This document shows positions 8,169 through 16,549 of a DNA stretch of 51,089 bases, piece by piece (within the stretch, counting starts at the first letter, position 1; each line of letters opens with the position of its first letter). The stretch spans positions 1 through 51,089 of the forward strand of contig LJSV01000018.1 in the NCBI GenBank assembly GCA_001314715.1. The letters are read 5' to 3'. This stretch comes from Rhodobacteraceae bacterium HLUCCA12 (GTDB taxonomy: Bacteria; Pseudomonadota; Alphaproteobacteria; Rhodobacterales; Rhodobacteraceae). The translations under genes and the position numbers were made by a program. Under the pieces are notes generated by a model. It did no database searches, had not been told where the DNA came from, and saw only the letters and a list, made by a program, of their open reading frames with translations.

Positions 8169-9041
8169 TTGGCCATTCTTCAGCCTCCATATCTGTTCAT
8201 CGATGTTCAGCATGGCCTTTGCAACCGGCTTCGGGCGATGGCCTCGGCCGCGGCAGTGGCGCAGGCGACCGACCGAACGCTTGTCGTGGTCTGGCGCACC
8301 GATCATCATTGCGAGGCCCGGATCAGCGATCTTCTGCGCTATGACGGCCCGGTGATCGAAAGCGACGAGGCGGATCGGATACGCGCAGCTTGCGGGCTGG
8401 ACTACAACTACATGGAGATCGAGCCCGGATCGCAGTTTGAAGCCCCAATCCTGGCCGGCGCCGATGCGTCGTCGCGCGAGGATGTCTATGTGCGTTCGGC
8501 CTATCCGTTGAACAGTCCGCATCGGGTCTATGATGTGGAACAGGCGTTTTTGCGCAGCCTGCGGCCCAGCGACGCCGTGCTGGACATGATCGCCGGATTT
8601 CGCCCGCCCTTCGATGTTGCGGTGCATATTCGCATGGCCGGCGGCCCCGCGTTCGAACATATGCCGTTCGAAAGCTCGGACAACTGGCCCGAACACCGCC
8701 ACCGCGAACTGACCGCCTGGCGCGAAAAAAGCCACCGCGACAATTTCGTCCGACGGCTTGATGCGCTGGTTGCCCAAGGCGGCGCCGACAGCATCTTTCT
8801 GGCCGCCGACATGCCCGAGACGTATGCCGCCCTGTCAGCGCGGTACGGCGCGCGCCTGATCTGGCTTGAGCGCGATCTATACGACCGTTCGCCCCGGCAG
8901 TTGCAATATGCGCTGGCCGATCTTCTGATGCTTTCGGCCGGGCGGCGCCTTCTGGGCAGCGCGTGGAGTTCGTTCAGCGATGTCGCCCAGCGCCTGGCGC
9001 GTGAAGACCGTCCGTTCGAACAAAGCGGCGTCGATTTCTGA
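8169..9041 (+). CDS. O-fucosyltransferase-like (GT-B) glycosyltransferase
   Basis: 290 residues starting at a TTG immediately after the phosphomannomutase stop, so translation is probably coupled. The N-terminus YLFIDVQHGLCNRLRAMASA resembles the G-L-x-N-R-L-R start of alpha-1,2/1,6-fucosyltransferases (GT11/GT23/NodZ/POFUT fold). FDVAVHIRMAGG (148-159) matches the H-x-R motif, and LLMLSAGRRLLGSAWSSFSD matches the S-x-FS donor-binding motif. It should transfer a GDP-activated sugar, which fits the GDP-mannose genes just upstream. GDP-fucose synthesis genes (gmd, fcl) are not in the window, so fucose itself is unproven. Confidence 0.72.
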   Translation: MAILQPPYLFIDVQHGLCNRLRAMASAAAVAQATDRTLVVVWRTDHHCEARISDLLRYDGPVIESDEADRIRAACGLDYNYMEIEPGSQFEAPILAGADASSREDVYVRSAYPLNSPHRVYDVEQAFLRSLRPSDAVLDMIAGFRPPFDVAVHIRMAGGPAFEHMPFESSDNWPEHRHRELTAWREKSHRDNFVRRLDALVAQGGADSIFLAADMPETYAALSARYGARLIWLERDLYDRSPRQLQYALADLLMLSAGRRLLGSAWSSFSDVAQRLAREDRPFEQSGVDF

Positions 9042-9062
9042 ACCGCGCCCGGAAGTCCTGGC

Positions 9063-9641
9063 TCAGGCGGCAAAGGACGACAAGGACCGCGGTTCGCTGC
9101 GCAGGCCGCGTTCTGCCGGCAGGACAAAGAAGTGCATGTCGTGCAGCGTGATCCGGAAATCCTGTTTCGGCAGGTTCAGAAGCAGCGATGCAAATTGTGC
9201 ATCGCCGCAAATCGCATCCGTTCCCGTGATCGTGTGCATCACCGTCACCACGTTTTGTTGCGACGTCAGCGCCGGACGCTCGACAAAACGCAGATCGGCC
9301 GGACCTTCGGCCTGCAGGGTACGCAACGTGATCTCAAGGGCACAATCGCGTTCGGCCGATGCCTGAAGCGTCAGCGCAAGCACATCGCCCGCCCGAAACG
9401 TTCCGGGCCCAAGGTCAATGCGCGCCACAAGCCAGCGCGGCGCCCCTTCGACCCGCGCATCAAGGGCGGCAATCATTCCCGGCTCGGAACGACAGGACAG
9501 TCTGGCCTTGCCCTCGTCTGGGTCCAGATCCAGGAAAAGTGCGTCGGCAAGGCAGCAGCTTTCGCTGTGCTCCTCAGAGAATGCGGCACTGCGCAACGCG
9601 GCGATGCGTTCTTCGGCAAGGTTTTGGCAGGGATGGATCAT
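9063..9641 (-). CDS. Hypothetical protein
   Basis: 192 residues with no family I recognise. It has no signal peptide or membrane helix. The composition suggests an alternating beta-strand domain (RLSCRSEPGMIAALDARV, RWLVARIDLGPGTFRAGDVL, CALEITLRTLQ), perhaps a beta-sandwich that binds carbohydrate, but this is only an impression. The C-terminus LLLNLPKQDFRITLHDMHFF is a distinctive hydrophobic end. It lies on the opposite strand between the O-fucosyltransferase-like gene (convergent, 21-base gap) and the second sulfotransferase gene (divergent, about 210 bases), so it probably belongs to the glycan island. Confidence 0.6.
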   Translation of the reverse strand: MIHPCQNLAEERIAALRSAAFSEEHSESCCLADALFLDLDPDEGKARLSCRSEPGMIAALDARVEGAPRWLVARIDLGPGTFRAGDVLALTLQASAERDCALEITLRTLQAEGPADLRFVERPALTSQQNVVTVMHTITGTDAICGDAQFASLLLNLPKQDFRITLHDMHFFVLPAERGLRSEPRSLSSFAA

Positions 9642-9852
9642 GGGTATCGTCCGGCAGGGTTGACGGGGCGGACCCCGTCTGTTGATGCGATCAGCCTAAC
9701 AACACGACGATCGGAGTTCCAGTGATTCCGGCACCTTGCGGATGTTGAGCATTGCGGTGCCGGCCCGCTTGGCATAATCCTTGGCCAGGGCGCATTGCCC
9801 CGCGGTTGTGGCTGTTCGACCGCTCGATTGCACTGACGGTAGAGGCGTCTCG

Positions 9853-10497
9853 ATGACGGTCATTCTGGCCAAGCAGAAACTGAGCTACATTCCCGTCCCG
9901 AAAGTCGCCTGCACCTCGCTCAAGGCTTTCTTCTTCGAGGTGGAAAACGGCTTTCCGTTTCGTGATTTTCGTACCAGCGGGCGGCCGTGGTGGATTCATC
10001 ACTTCTATCCGTCGATCCCGTTTGCTGACCAGAAACTTGCCCTGATGGAGGAGCATACCCGCATCGCCGTGGTGCGCGATCCGGTTCGGCGGCTCTTGTC
10101 GTGCTATTCCAACCGCGTGATGCATCACAAGGAACTGTCCGAGAAAAGGGCCGGACCGGCCCTTGCCGAGGCAGATCTGCCCTGCGACCCCGATCTGTCG
10201 ACCTTTGTTCAACGCCTGCCGGACTATTGCGCGGCGGTGGCCAGTATCTGGCATCACGCCATGCCCATGGTCGAATATCTGGGACGCGATCCGCAGTTCT
10301 ATACGCACCTCTACAAGATCGAGGCCACGCCCGACATGCAGGCCGATGTCCAGAGGCTGACGGGCAGCAAGGCCGAATTGAAGCGCCTTCAGACCGGCGG
10401 GCCCAAGTTCGGCATCGACAGGTTGAACGCTCAGGAAATTGCGCGGCTCAAGGATTTCTACGACGAGGATTACGCGATCTTCGGTGCGTATTGCTAA
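9853..10497 (+). CDS. Sulfotransferase family 2 (carbohydrate sulfotransferase-like) protein
   Basis: 214 residues from ATG 9853, with GAGG upstream. The PAPS loops are IPVPKVACTSLKAFF (residues 13-27; P-K-x-A-C-T-S-x-K is typical of HNK-1/chondroitin-type carbohydrate sulfotransferases) and AVVRDPVRRLLSCYSN (72-87), with Arg75 and Ser83. It lacks the Golgi anchor of the animal enzymes and would act in the cytoplasm. It is a different subfamily from the sulfotransferase at 2088, so the island encodes two separate sulfation activities. The final residues EDYAIFGAYC match the usual C-terminal D-x-x-x-F end of this group. Confidence 0.82.
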   Translation: MTVILAKQKLSYIPVPKVACTSLKAFFFEVENGFPFRDFRTSGRPWWIHHFYPSIPFADQKLALMEEHTRIAVVRDPVRRLLSCYSNRVMHHKELSEKRAGPALAEADLPCDPDLSTFVQRLPDYCAAVASIWHHAMPMVEYLGRDPQFYTHLYKIEATPDMQADVQRLTGSKAELKRLQTGGPKFGIDRLNAQEIARLKDFYDEDYAIFGAYC

Positions 10498-10691
10498 CGG
10501 CGCGACCGTTTCGGGCTGCCACCGGCGGCGCAGGGTCGTGACGGACCACCCCGCACAAGGCGCCGCATCGGCATCGCGCGTGGCCGCGCCCTGACCGCTT
10601 GCCCGCGACCTGATCCTGCGCTTCCCGCGTCGCCGCTATTGCAGCGCGGATCAATTTGATCAATGATCATTTAATCGAGAAGGAACCGCTC

Positions 10692-11891
10692 TTGTCACAG
10701 CCCTCGCCGAATTCAGCACCCGTTTCCGCCCCGATGCCCCAGGGCGTGACGCTGGCGGTCCTGTGCCTGATCGCGACCGTGGGCCTTGCCGGGTCGTTCC
10801 TGTATCTGCCCGCACTGCCCATGGTCGCGGCGGGCTTCGGGGTTGGCGAGCCGGCGGCGCAGGCGACGCTGACCGCGTTCCTGCTGGGGTCCTGCATCGG
10901 TTTCGCGCTTTACGGGCCGGCGGCTGACCGGTTTGGCCATCGCCGTGCCTTCACGGTGGCGGGTGCGATCTTTGTCGCGGCCAGCCTGGCGGCAGCGATG
11001 ACGCAGGGCATCGGTCAGTTGGTGGCAGCGCGGCTGGTGCAGGGCGCGGGTTCGGTCGCGGGCGTCGTCACCGCCCGCGCAACCATTCGTATCGCCATGC
11101 CGGCCGATCGCTCGATACAGGCCATGGCGATGTTGACAGCCGTGGTCTCGTTGTCGCCCGCCGTCAGCCCGCTGATCGGCGCGGGCGTCCTGCAACTGGC
11201 CGACTGGCGCGCGACCTTTCTCGTCGCGGCTGCACTGGGTCTGGCCGGAATACTGGGCGGGCGCCTGGTGCTGCCGCGCGGTGTGCCGGTCATGGCCCAG
11301 GACCGACCGGGCAGGGCACAGGTCACGATCCTGCGCAATGCGCAGTTTCGCGCCGCGCTGATGATCAGCATTGCCGCCAATGCCTCGTTTGTCGTGATGA
11401 TGGCGGCCACGCCGTTTGTCTTCGTCGAAAGCTTCGGCCTGTCGCCGGCCATGTTCGCCGGACTGATCGCCACGATCCTGACGGTCTTTGCCGCTGTCGC
11501 GCTGGTCTCTGGCCGGGTTTCGGCAAGGCTTGGGGCGGCGCGGCCGATTTCATGGGCGATTGCGCCCCTGCTTCTGGGGGCGGCGCTGCTGCTGGTGGGG
11601 GCCTGGGGCATGCCGTCGGCCGGGTTACTGGCGCTGGGGCTGCTGCTGTTGATCGGCAGCATGGGCCTGATGGTACCCAATGCGCATATCCTGATGCTTG
11701 ATCCCTTTCCGGCCTTCGCCGGCACCGCGGCCGGGCTGGCGATGCTGGTCACGACCGCGGGCGGTGCCTTGGCGATCACGCTGTACAGTGCCGTCGCAGC
11801 CGGTTCGGTGGCAGGCTTTGCGGTCTATATCGCCGGCTGCGGCGCGGCCACCCTGGGCGGCTGGTTCATGCTGCGCCGCGAAGGAACCTGA
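10692..11891 (+). CDS. MFS multidrug-type transporter (Bcr/CflA-like)
   Basis: 399 residues from TTG 10692, chosen because GAGAAGGA precedes it by seven bases; TTG 10656 is an upstream alternative without a good ribosome site. About 12 hydrophobic segments are visible. The loop 2-3 motif is present as GPAADRFGHRRAFT. Transmembrane segment 1 (YLPALPMVAAGFGV) matches the Bcr/CflA drug-efflux subfamily (YLPALP). It would export a small molecule by proton antiport. It stands 66 bases before the aminotransferase gene on the same strand, so joint transcription with a catabolic gene is possible. The substrate is unknown. Confidence 0.85.
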   Translation: MSQPSPNSAPVSAPMPQGVTLAVLCLIATVGLAGSFLYLPALPMVAAGFGVGEPAAQATLTAFLLGSCIGFALYGPAADRFGHRRAFTVAGAIFVAASLAAAMTQGIGQLVAARLVQGAGSVAGVVTARATIRIAMPADRSIQAMAMLTAVVSLSPAVSPLIGAGVLQLADWRATFLVAAALGLAGILGGRLVLPRGVPVMAQDRPGRAQVTILRNAQFRAALMISIAANASFVVMMAATPFVFVESFGLSPAMFAGLIATILTVFAAVALVSGRVSARLGAARPISWAIAPLLLGAALLLVGAWGMPSAGLLALGLLLLIGSMGLMVPNAHILMLDPFPAFAGTAAGLAMLVTTAGGALAITLYSAVAAGSVAGFAVYIAGCGAATLGGWFMLRREGT

Positions 11892-11957
11892 CGATGCGCA
11901 AGCCACGACATTCCTGGCACGAACACATCCCTTCGACCCTTTGGAACAGGAGCCTCC

Positions 11958-13118
11958 ATGCCCCGCTTTGCCCGACGCATCACCCAGACCTCGGCCAAGG
12001 ATTTCGGCATGTTCGCCCGCGCCTATGGTCGCCCCGGCGATCTGATACATCTGGAACTGGGCCGCCCGATCGAGGACACGCCCGCCCATATCAAGGAGGC
12101 CACGATCGCCGCCCTGCGCGCGGGTCATGTGCATTATTCCGACCTTCAGGGCCTGCCCGAGTTGCGCCATGCGCTGGCGGCCAAGATGGCGCGCGAGAAT
12201 GACACCAACTATTCCGCCGACGAGGTTATCGTCACCAACGGGCTGACGCAGGCGTCCTTTGCCGCCTTCATGGCGTTTCTGGACGCGGGCGACGAGGCGA
12301 TCCTGCTGGCGCCCTATTACCCCCAGCATATCGGCAAGATCGAACTGGCCGGCGCCAGGGCCGTGATCGCCGATCTCGATGCCGAGAACGGCTTCGCCAT
12401 CCGCCGCGACCTGATCGAGGCCCGGATAACGCCCCGAACCCGCATGATCGTGCTGATCAACCCCTGCAATCCCACCGGTCGCGTCTATTCCCGCGACGAA
12501 TTGCAGGTGCTGGCTGACTTGGCGATCGAACACGACCTGGTCGTGGTATCGGACGAGGTCTATGAGCGCATCACCTTTGACGGGGCCGCGCATGTCTCGA
12601 TCGCGTCTTTGCCGGGAATGCGCGAGCGCACGATCACAATGTTCGCCTTTACCAAGGCCTATGCGATGGACGGCTGGCGTCTGGGCTGGCTGGCGGCCGA
12701 TCAGCGCATGATCGGCGCGCTGATGAAGATCACCACCAACGAGGTGACGCATGTCAACACTTTCATCCAGCACGGCGCGCTGGCGGCGATCACCGGCCCG
12801 GGCGACGCGCTGGCCGACCTGGTGGCGGGCGACCGCGAGCGCCGCGACCTGGCGGTACGGCGGCTGAACCAGATGCCGGGCGCGACCTGCGCCGCCCCAC
12901 AGGGCACGATCTATGCCTTTGCCGATATCCGTGCCACCGGGTTGCCGGCGCAGGTCGTGGCCCAGCGCCTTCTGGACGAGGCCGGCGTGGTGGTCGAGGC
13001 CGGCAGCTTTTACGGCGCGGCGGGCGAGGGCCATCTGCGCATCTGCTTCGGCGCCGTCGATCTGGCCCAGCTGTCGCAGGCGATGGACCGGATGCAGGGC
13101 TTCTTCAACGCCCTATAG
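11958..13118 (+). CDS. PLP-dependent aminotransferase, class I/II
   Basis: 386 residues. The PLP lysine is Lys233 in FTKAYAMDGWRLGW. NPCNPTGR (169-175) is the substrate/PLP arm, Asp199 in VSDEVYE binds the pyridine nitrogen, and the C-terminus GHLRICFGAV holds the carboxylate-binding arginine. It belongs to the aspartate-aminotransferase fold and converts an amino acid and 2-oxoacid pair. It is followed by a hairpin and then by a GntR/FCD regulator gene on the same strand. Its proximity to the amidase/monooxygenase operon suggests that it handles an amino acid produced or used there, but the substrate cannot be read from sequence. Confidence 0.9.
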   Translation: MPRFARRITQTSAKDFGMFARAYGRPGDLIHLELGRPIEDTPAHIKEATIAALRAGHVHYSDLQGLPELRHALAAKMARENDTNYSADEVIVTNGLTQASFAAFMAFLDAGDEAILLAPYYPQHIGKIELAGARAVIADLDAENGFAIRRDLIEARITPRTRMIVLINPCNPTGRVYSRDELQVLADLAIEHDLVVVSDEVYERITFDGAAHVSIASLPGMRERTITMFAFTKAYAMDGWRLGWLAADQRMIGALMKITTNEVTHVNTFIQHGALAAITGPGDALADLVAGDRERRDLAVRRLNQMPGATCAAPQGTIYAFADIRATGLPAQVVAQRLLDEAGVVVEAGSFYGAAGEGHLRICFGAVDLAQLSQAMDRMQGFFNAL

Positions 13119-13124
13119 CCTGCG

Positions 13125-13148
13125 CGCGGGTTGATTTGCCGGCCCGCG
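13125..13148 (+). terminator. Possible terminator hairpin after the aminotransferase gene
   Basis: CGCGGG and CCCGCG pair around a 12-base loop, followed by TCTTTC. It begins seven bases after the stop. The tail is only moderately T-rich. Confidence 0.45.
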
Positions 13149-13184
13149 TCTTTCATATCGGCGCCTGATCAAGGGAAAACGGAC

Positions 13185-13895
13185 ATGTCCAAACCACTTG
13201 CCGATGCTGCCCTTCGCCCGGTTTCGGCGCGGGTCACCGTGGCCGACAGCGTCTATCGCAACCTGCGCCAGGCACTGGTTCTGGGCCGCTTCGATCCGGG
13301 GCAGGTTCTGACCATCGGCGCACTGGCCGACAGCTTCCAGACCAGCCACATGCCCGTGCGCGAGGCGTTGCGCCGGCTGGGCGCCGAAGGCGCGGTCGAG
13401 ATCCGCGCCAACGGCTCGGCCCATGTCCCGGATGTCACGCCCGAGGCGCTGGATGACATCACCCGCGCGCGCCTGGCGCTGGAGGGGCTGGCCACCGCAC
13501 TGGCGGTCGAACGCATGAGCGAGGAAGAGGTGCGCGCGCTGGACGACCTGGAAGCGCGCCACAGCGCCACGGCCCAGCAGCGCGACGTCTACGAGATGCT
13601 GGAACGCAATCACGACTTCCATTTCGCGATCTACGCCGGCGCGCAATCGCCGGTTCTGCTGAACCTGATCGAATCGCTGTGGCTGCGCTATGGGCCGTTC
13701 ATGCGCCTGCTGTCGCAAAGCATCGCGCCGCGAATCGAAGGCAGCACGCACGAACCGTTCCTGCAGGGTCACCGCGAGATCGTCGATGCGATCCGTGCCC
13801 GCAACACCACCCGCGCCCGCACCGCCATAGAACGCGATATCGAGGGCACACGCGCGCTGCTGGCAGGGCTCTGCGCTGGCCGAAAGACCGCCTGA
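13185..13895 (+). CDS. GntR-family regulator, FCD (FadR-type) subfamily
   Basis: 236 residues from ATG 13185, 37 bases after the hairpin. The winged helix-turn-helix (about 20-82) shows SVYRNLRQALVLGRFDPGQVL and SFQTSHMPVREALRRLGAEG, the GntR signature. The C-terminal FCD domain (about 90-225) has ARLALEGLATALA, the metal-ligand positions in NHDFHFAIYAG, and a final GHREIVDAI. FCD regulators bind small carboxylic acids and usually repress. It ends 15 bases from the end of the convergent catabolic operon, so it is a candidate regulator of that operon, competing with the UTRA regulator at 25.4-26.2 kb. Confidence 0.9.
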   Translation: MSKPLADAALRPVSARVTVADSVYRNLRQALVLGRFDPGQVLTIGALADSFQTSHMPVREALRRLGAEGAVEIRANGSAHVPDVTPEALDDITRARLALEGLATALAVERMSEEEVRALDDLEARHSATAQQRDVYEMLERNHDFHFAIYAGAQSPVLLNLIESLWLRYGPFMRLLSQSIAPRIEGSTHEPFLQGHREIVDAIRARNTTRARTAIERDIEGTRALLAGLCAGRKTA

Positions 13896-13910
13896 GCGCG
13901 AAAACCCGGC

Positions 13911-14657
13911 TCAGTAATGGCTGAGCAGTGAACCGTATCCCTGGATCTTGTCGTTGATCCCGTTCTGGCGTAGCGCCCACCAGTAGGTGGCGGTGTTGAT
14001 CGCGATCACCGGCTTGTCCAGCCAGAACTCCGCGATCCCGGCAAGCCGCGCCATCGCCAGGTTGGTGCCCACCTGAACGATTGCCTCGACTGAGGGATCG
14101 TTCAACTCGATGATGGCGTCGCGCAGGGTCTGTTCGGATTCATGCGCAATCAGCATCGGGCTTGGGCATTTCAGCCCCTTGATCGCCGCCACCTCGAAGC
14201 CGCAATCGGTGAAGAACCGGTTCACCTGCGCATCGCCCACCGGCATATAGGGCGTGATCACCGCGATCCGCTTGATGTCACCGAACTGGCGCAAAGCAGC
14301 CTGACAGGCATCCGAGCCCATCGCCACCTTGACACCGGCGCGCGCCTCGACCCGCTTTTCCAGCTCGACCGAGCCTTCCAGCCCGTCCCAGAAGGTTTCC
14401 GCCGACATCCCCATAACCAGATAATCCGGGCTGCATGTCATGACGCTATCGACCGAGTCCATCAGGCTTGCGCGTATGTCATCCATGAGCTTGTTGAAAT
14501 CGTCGTCGCTGTGGACCGGGTTATCGGGGATCAGGATGCGCGAGAAATGGTTGGTGACGCCGACCGGGCGCATCGAGTCGAACTCGGGCTGGACCGAGGT
14601 GTTGGTCGAAGGGGCGATCACCCCGAATTTCATCCTGTAGCCAAGAGAATCGGTCAT
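13911..14657 (-). CDS. Asp/Glu-racemase-fold protein (maleate isomerase/AMDase family) lacking both catalytic cysteines
   Basis: 248 residues with the opening FGVIAPSTNTSVQPEF, typical of the maleate isomerase/arylmalonate decarboxylase group. The two active-site positions, normally Cys in an ACT and a CT context, read VMGMSAETF (Met84) and VQVGTNLAMA (Gly197). The paralogue at 17383 in the same operon has Cys82 and Cys196 there. The protein is otherwise intact, with the conserved ITPYMPVGDAQVNRFF and the C-terminal NTATYWWALR. It overlaps the isochorismatase-type gene by one base and is the last gene of the operon. It may use a different chemistry, or be a ligand-binding subunit. Confidence 0.85.
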   Translation of the reverse strand: MTDSLGYRMKFGVIAPSTNTSVQPEFDSMRPVGVTNHFSRILIPDNPVHSDDDFNKLMDDIRASLMDSVDSVMTCSPDYLVMGMSAETFWDGLEGSVELEKRVEARAGVKVAMGSDACQAALRQFGDIKRIAVITPYMPVGDAQVNRFFTDCGFEVAAIKGLKCPSPMLIAHESEQTLRDAIIELNDPSVEAIVQVGTNLAMARLAGIAEFWLDKPVIAINTATYWWALRQNGINDKIQGYGSLLSHY

Positions 14658-15295
14658 TATTGCCTCCGTGGTTGGACAAGCCGGCCGGATGCGGCCAGGA
14701 AGTCGTCGCGCGTCATCAGGTCAGCGTATTTCTGGCCCATGTCGAAAAGATTGGCCTCATGCGGCCCCATCGCGCGGTCGCCCACGCAATCGGTAATGAC
14801 GATCGGGCGCAGATTGTTGCTGACCGCATCCACCACGGTTGCGCGCACGCAGCCGGATGTGGTGCAGCCGGTAACCACCAGCGTGTCGATTGCGCGCCAG
14901 GTCAACCAGCCCATCAACCGGGTTTCGAAAAAACCGGAAGCCTGGCGCTTGCGCACGACCAGTTCATCCTGCCGTGGGGTGAGTGGCGGCAGGATCTGGC
15001 TGATCGGCGCAGTCTCGGTCAGTGTCAGCAGCTTTGGGCATTTGCGGGCAAATGCCCCGGCATCCGACCCGTCATCGGCATAGACGACACGGGTATGCGC
15101 CACCGGCCAGCCGCGTTCACGAAAGGCCGACAAGAGCGGCACGGTTGCGTCGGCCGCGTCCGGGATGTTGCCGCCCCCGAGATGGGCCGGATCGACGAAC
15201 CCTTCGACGAAATCGACAAGGATCAGTGCCGGACGTTCGCCAAGGCCAACGGCCCCGGCAAACCCCTGGCGCTGATAGATGTCGCGTTCGCTCAT
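14657..15295 (-). CDS. Isochorismatase-family amidohydrolase (N-carbamoylsarcosine amidase / maleamate amidase type)
   Basis: 212 residues. The cysteine-hydrolase triad is visible: Asp28 in LILVDFVEGF, Lys116 in ELVVRKRQASGFF and Cys149 in GCTTSGCVRAT. The cis-peptide VTGCTTSG and the final GPHEANLFDM fit N-carbamoylsarcosine amidases and the nicotinate-pathway maleamate amidase NicF. It would hydrolyse a linear amide or carbamoyl group in the cytoplasm. It overlaps the FAD monooxygenase gene upstream by four bases and the racemase-fold gene downstream by one base, so it belongs in the middle of the operon. The exact substrate is inferred from neighbours only. Confidence 0.88.
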   Translation of the reverse strand: MSERDIYQRQGFAGAVGLGERPALILVDFVEGFVDPAHLGGGNIPDAADATVPLLSAFRERGWPVAHTRVVYADDGSDAGAFARKCPKLLTLTETAPISQILPPLTPRQDELVVRKRQASGFFETRLMGWLTWRAIDTLVVTGCTTSGCVRATVVDAVSNNLRPIVITDCVGDRAMGPHEANLFDMGQKYADLMTRDDFLAASGRLVQPRRQ

Positions 15296-16488
15296 TCCAC
15301 ACCTTCCAGATCGCGCAGCGACTGAATCAGCGACGAGCGCATCACATAAGCCTTGTGCTGGGCCGGGTCGGCCACGGTCGCGCGCAACTCGTCGTGATAG
15401 GCGCGCCGCGCGTCGGGGCTGCGCTCATTCAGGATGGACCGGTTGCGAAGCGCCTGGGCCTGGACGGTTTCCACCGCGACCTTGCGGCGCTGGCGCTCAT
15501 AGCGGCCCATCAGCGACAAGGGCGCGCCATGCCAGACCTGCGTCAGTTTTTCGGCCAGGTTCATGGCGTCGTGGATGCCGCCGTTCATGCCCATGCCCCC
15601 CAGCGGGTTGTTCAGATGCGCGGCATCGCCGGCCAGAAAGACGCGGCCGACCACGTAGTTCTCGGCGACCTTTTCATGGACGCGGTAATCGACGCTGTGC
15701 ACCACGTCATAGGGATCGGCCTTTGGAAACACCGCCTGAAGCCGCTCTTCGACGCGGGCGGGGGCTTTCATCTGCTCGGGGGTTTCGCTGGGGTCGGTGG
15801 GCAGCAGCACCCGCCACAGCGAGGGCGTGCGCAGCAGCACCACCCATTCGTCCGGATCACTGATATAGGCGATGTTCGCCAGATCGTCGATCGCCTCGTG
15901 AAACGGGAAGGTCGTCGACATCGACAGAAAGATCTCGGGGATCGTCATGCCCTCGAAAGTCACGCCCAGCGCCTTGCGGATGTTGCTGCGCGCCCCGTCG
16001 GCGCTGACCATGTAGCGCCCCCGCATCGGCTCGCGCGTTCCGTCCTCGCGTTCCACGATCAGGGTCACGCCATCGTCGTCTTGCGTTACATCCACCGCCC
16101 GCGCGCCAAAGACCACATCGGCATTGGGATGCGCCCTGAGCCAGTCGCGCAGAAGAAGCGACAGTTTCCACTGTTCGCATTGAAGCCGGTAGGGATGGTT
16201 GGTTTCGTCTTTCAGAAGCGACAGGTCAAAGGTGGCGATCACCCCCTCGCGCCGGTCGCGGAACTGCCATTGCGGGCAGATCAGGCCCTGTTCGACGCAT
16301 TTCTGCCCGATCCCGAACCGGTCCAGCATGTCCAGCGTCGGCGGATGAAAGGTCGAGGCGCGCAGATCGGTCGGCACGTCCCGATGGGCATCGATGATGG
16401 TGACCGGGATGCCCTCGTCGGCCAGATAGGCGGCAGCGGTCATGCCCACAGGCCCCGCCCCCACGATCAGAACACGCGCCTCGCTCAT
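15292..16488 (-). CDS. FAD-dependent aromatic-ring monooxygenase (PheA/TfdB class)
   Basis: 398 residues. The three FAD motifs of class A flavin monooxygenases are present: GAGPVG (10-15, ADP binding), YMVSADGARSNIRKALG (DG motif, FAD/NADPH) and RVFLAGDAAHLNNPLGGMGMN (GD motif). Such enzymes hydroxylate phenolic or pyridine rings with NAD(P)H and oxygen. Its length fits the NicC (6-hydroxynicotinate) and MHPCO (pyridine ring-opening) enzymes better than the longer phenol hydroxylases. It overlaps the amidase gene by four bases and follows the SDR gene by 61 bases. Partnership with amidase and maleate-isomerase-fold genes is the reason to suspect an N-heterocyclic substrate. Confidence 0.9.
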   Translation of the reverse strand: MSEARVLIVGAGPVGMTAAAYLADEGIPVTIIDAHRDVPTDLRASTFHPPTLDMLDRFGIGQKCVEQGLICPQWQFRDRREGVIATFDLSLLKDETNHPYRLQCEQWKLSLLLRDWLRAHPNADVVFGARAVDVTQDDDGVTLIVEREDGTREPMRGRYMVSADGARSNIRKALGVTFEGMTIPEIFLSMSTTFPFHEAIDDLANIAYISDPDEWVVLLRTPSLWRVLLPTDPSETPEQMKAPARVEERLQAVFPKADPYDVVHSVDYRVHEKVAENYVVGRVFLAGDAAHLNNPLGGMGMNGGIHDAMNLAEKLTQVWHGAPLSLMGRYERQRRKVAVETVQAQALRNRSILNERSPDARRAYHDELRATVADPAQHKAYVMRSSLIQSLRDLEGVE

Positions 16489-16549
16489 ACCGTCTGCTCT
16501 CCTTTGTCACGTCCAATACAATCGCCGGCGCGCAGGTGTCCGGCACCGG

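Noticed and set aside
16505-16521. TTGT and ACAA spaced pair before the FAD monooxygenase gene
   Set aside because: The spacing (10 bases) and flanks differ from the two 16-bp operators, so it was not counted as a third site.
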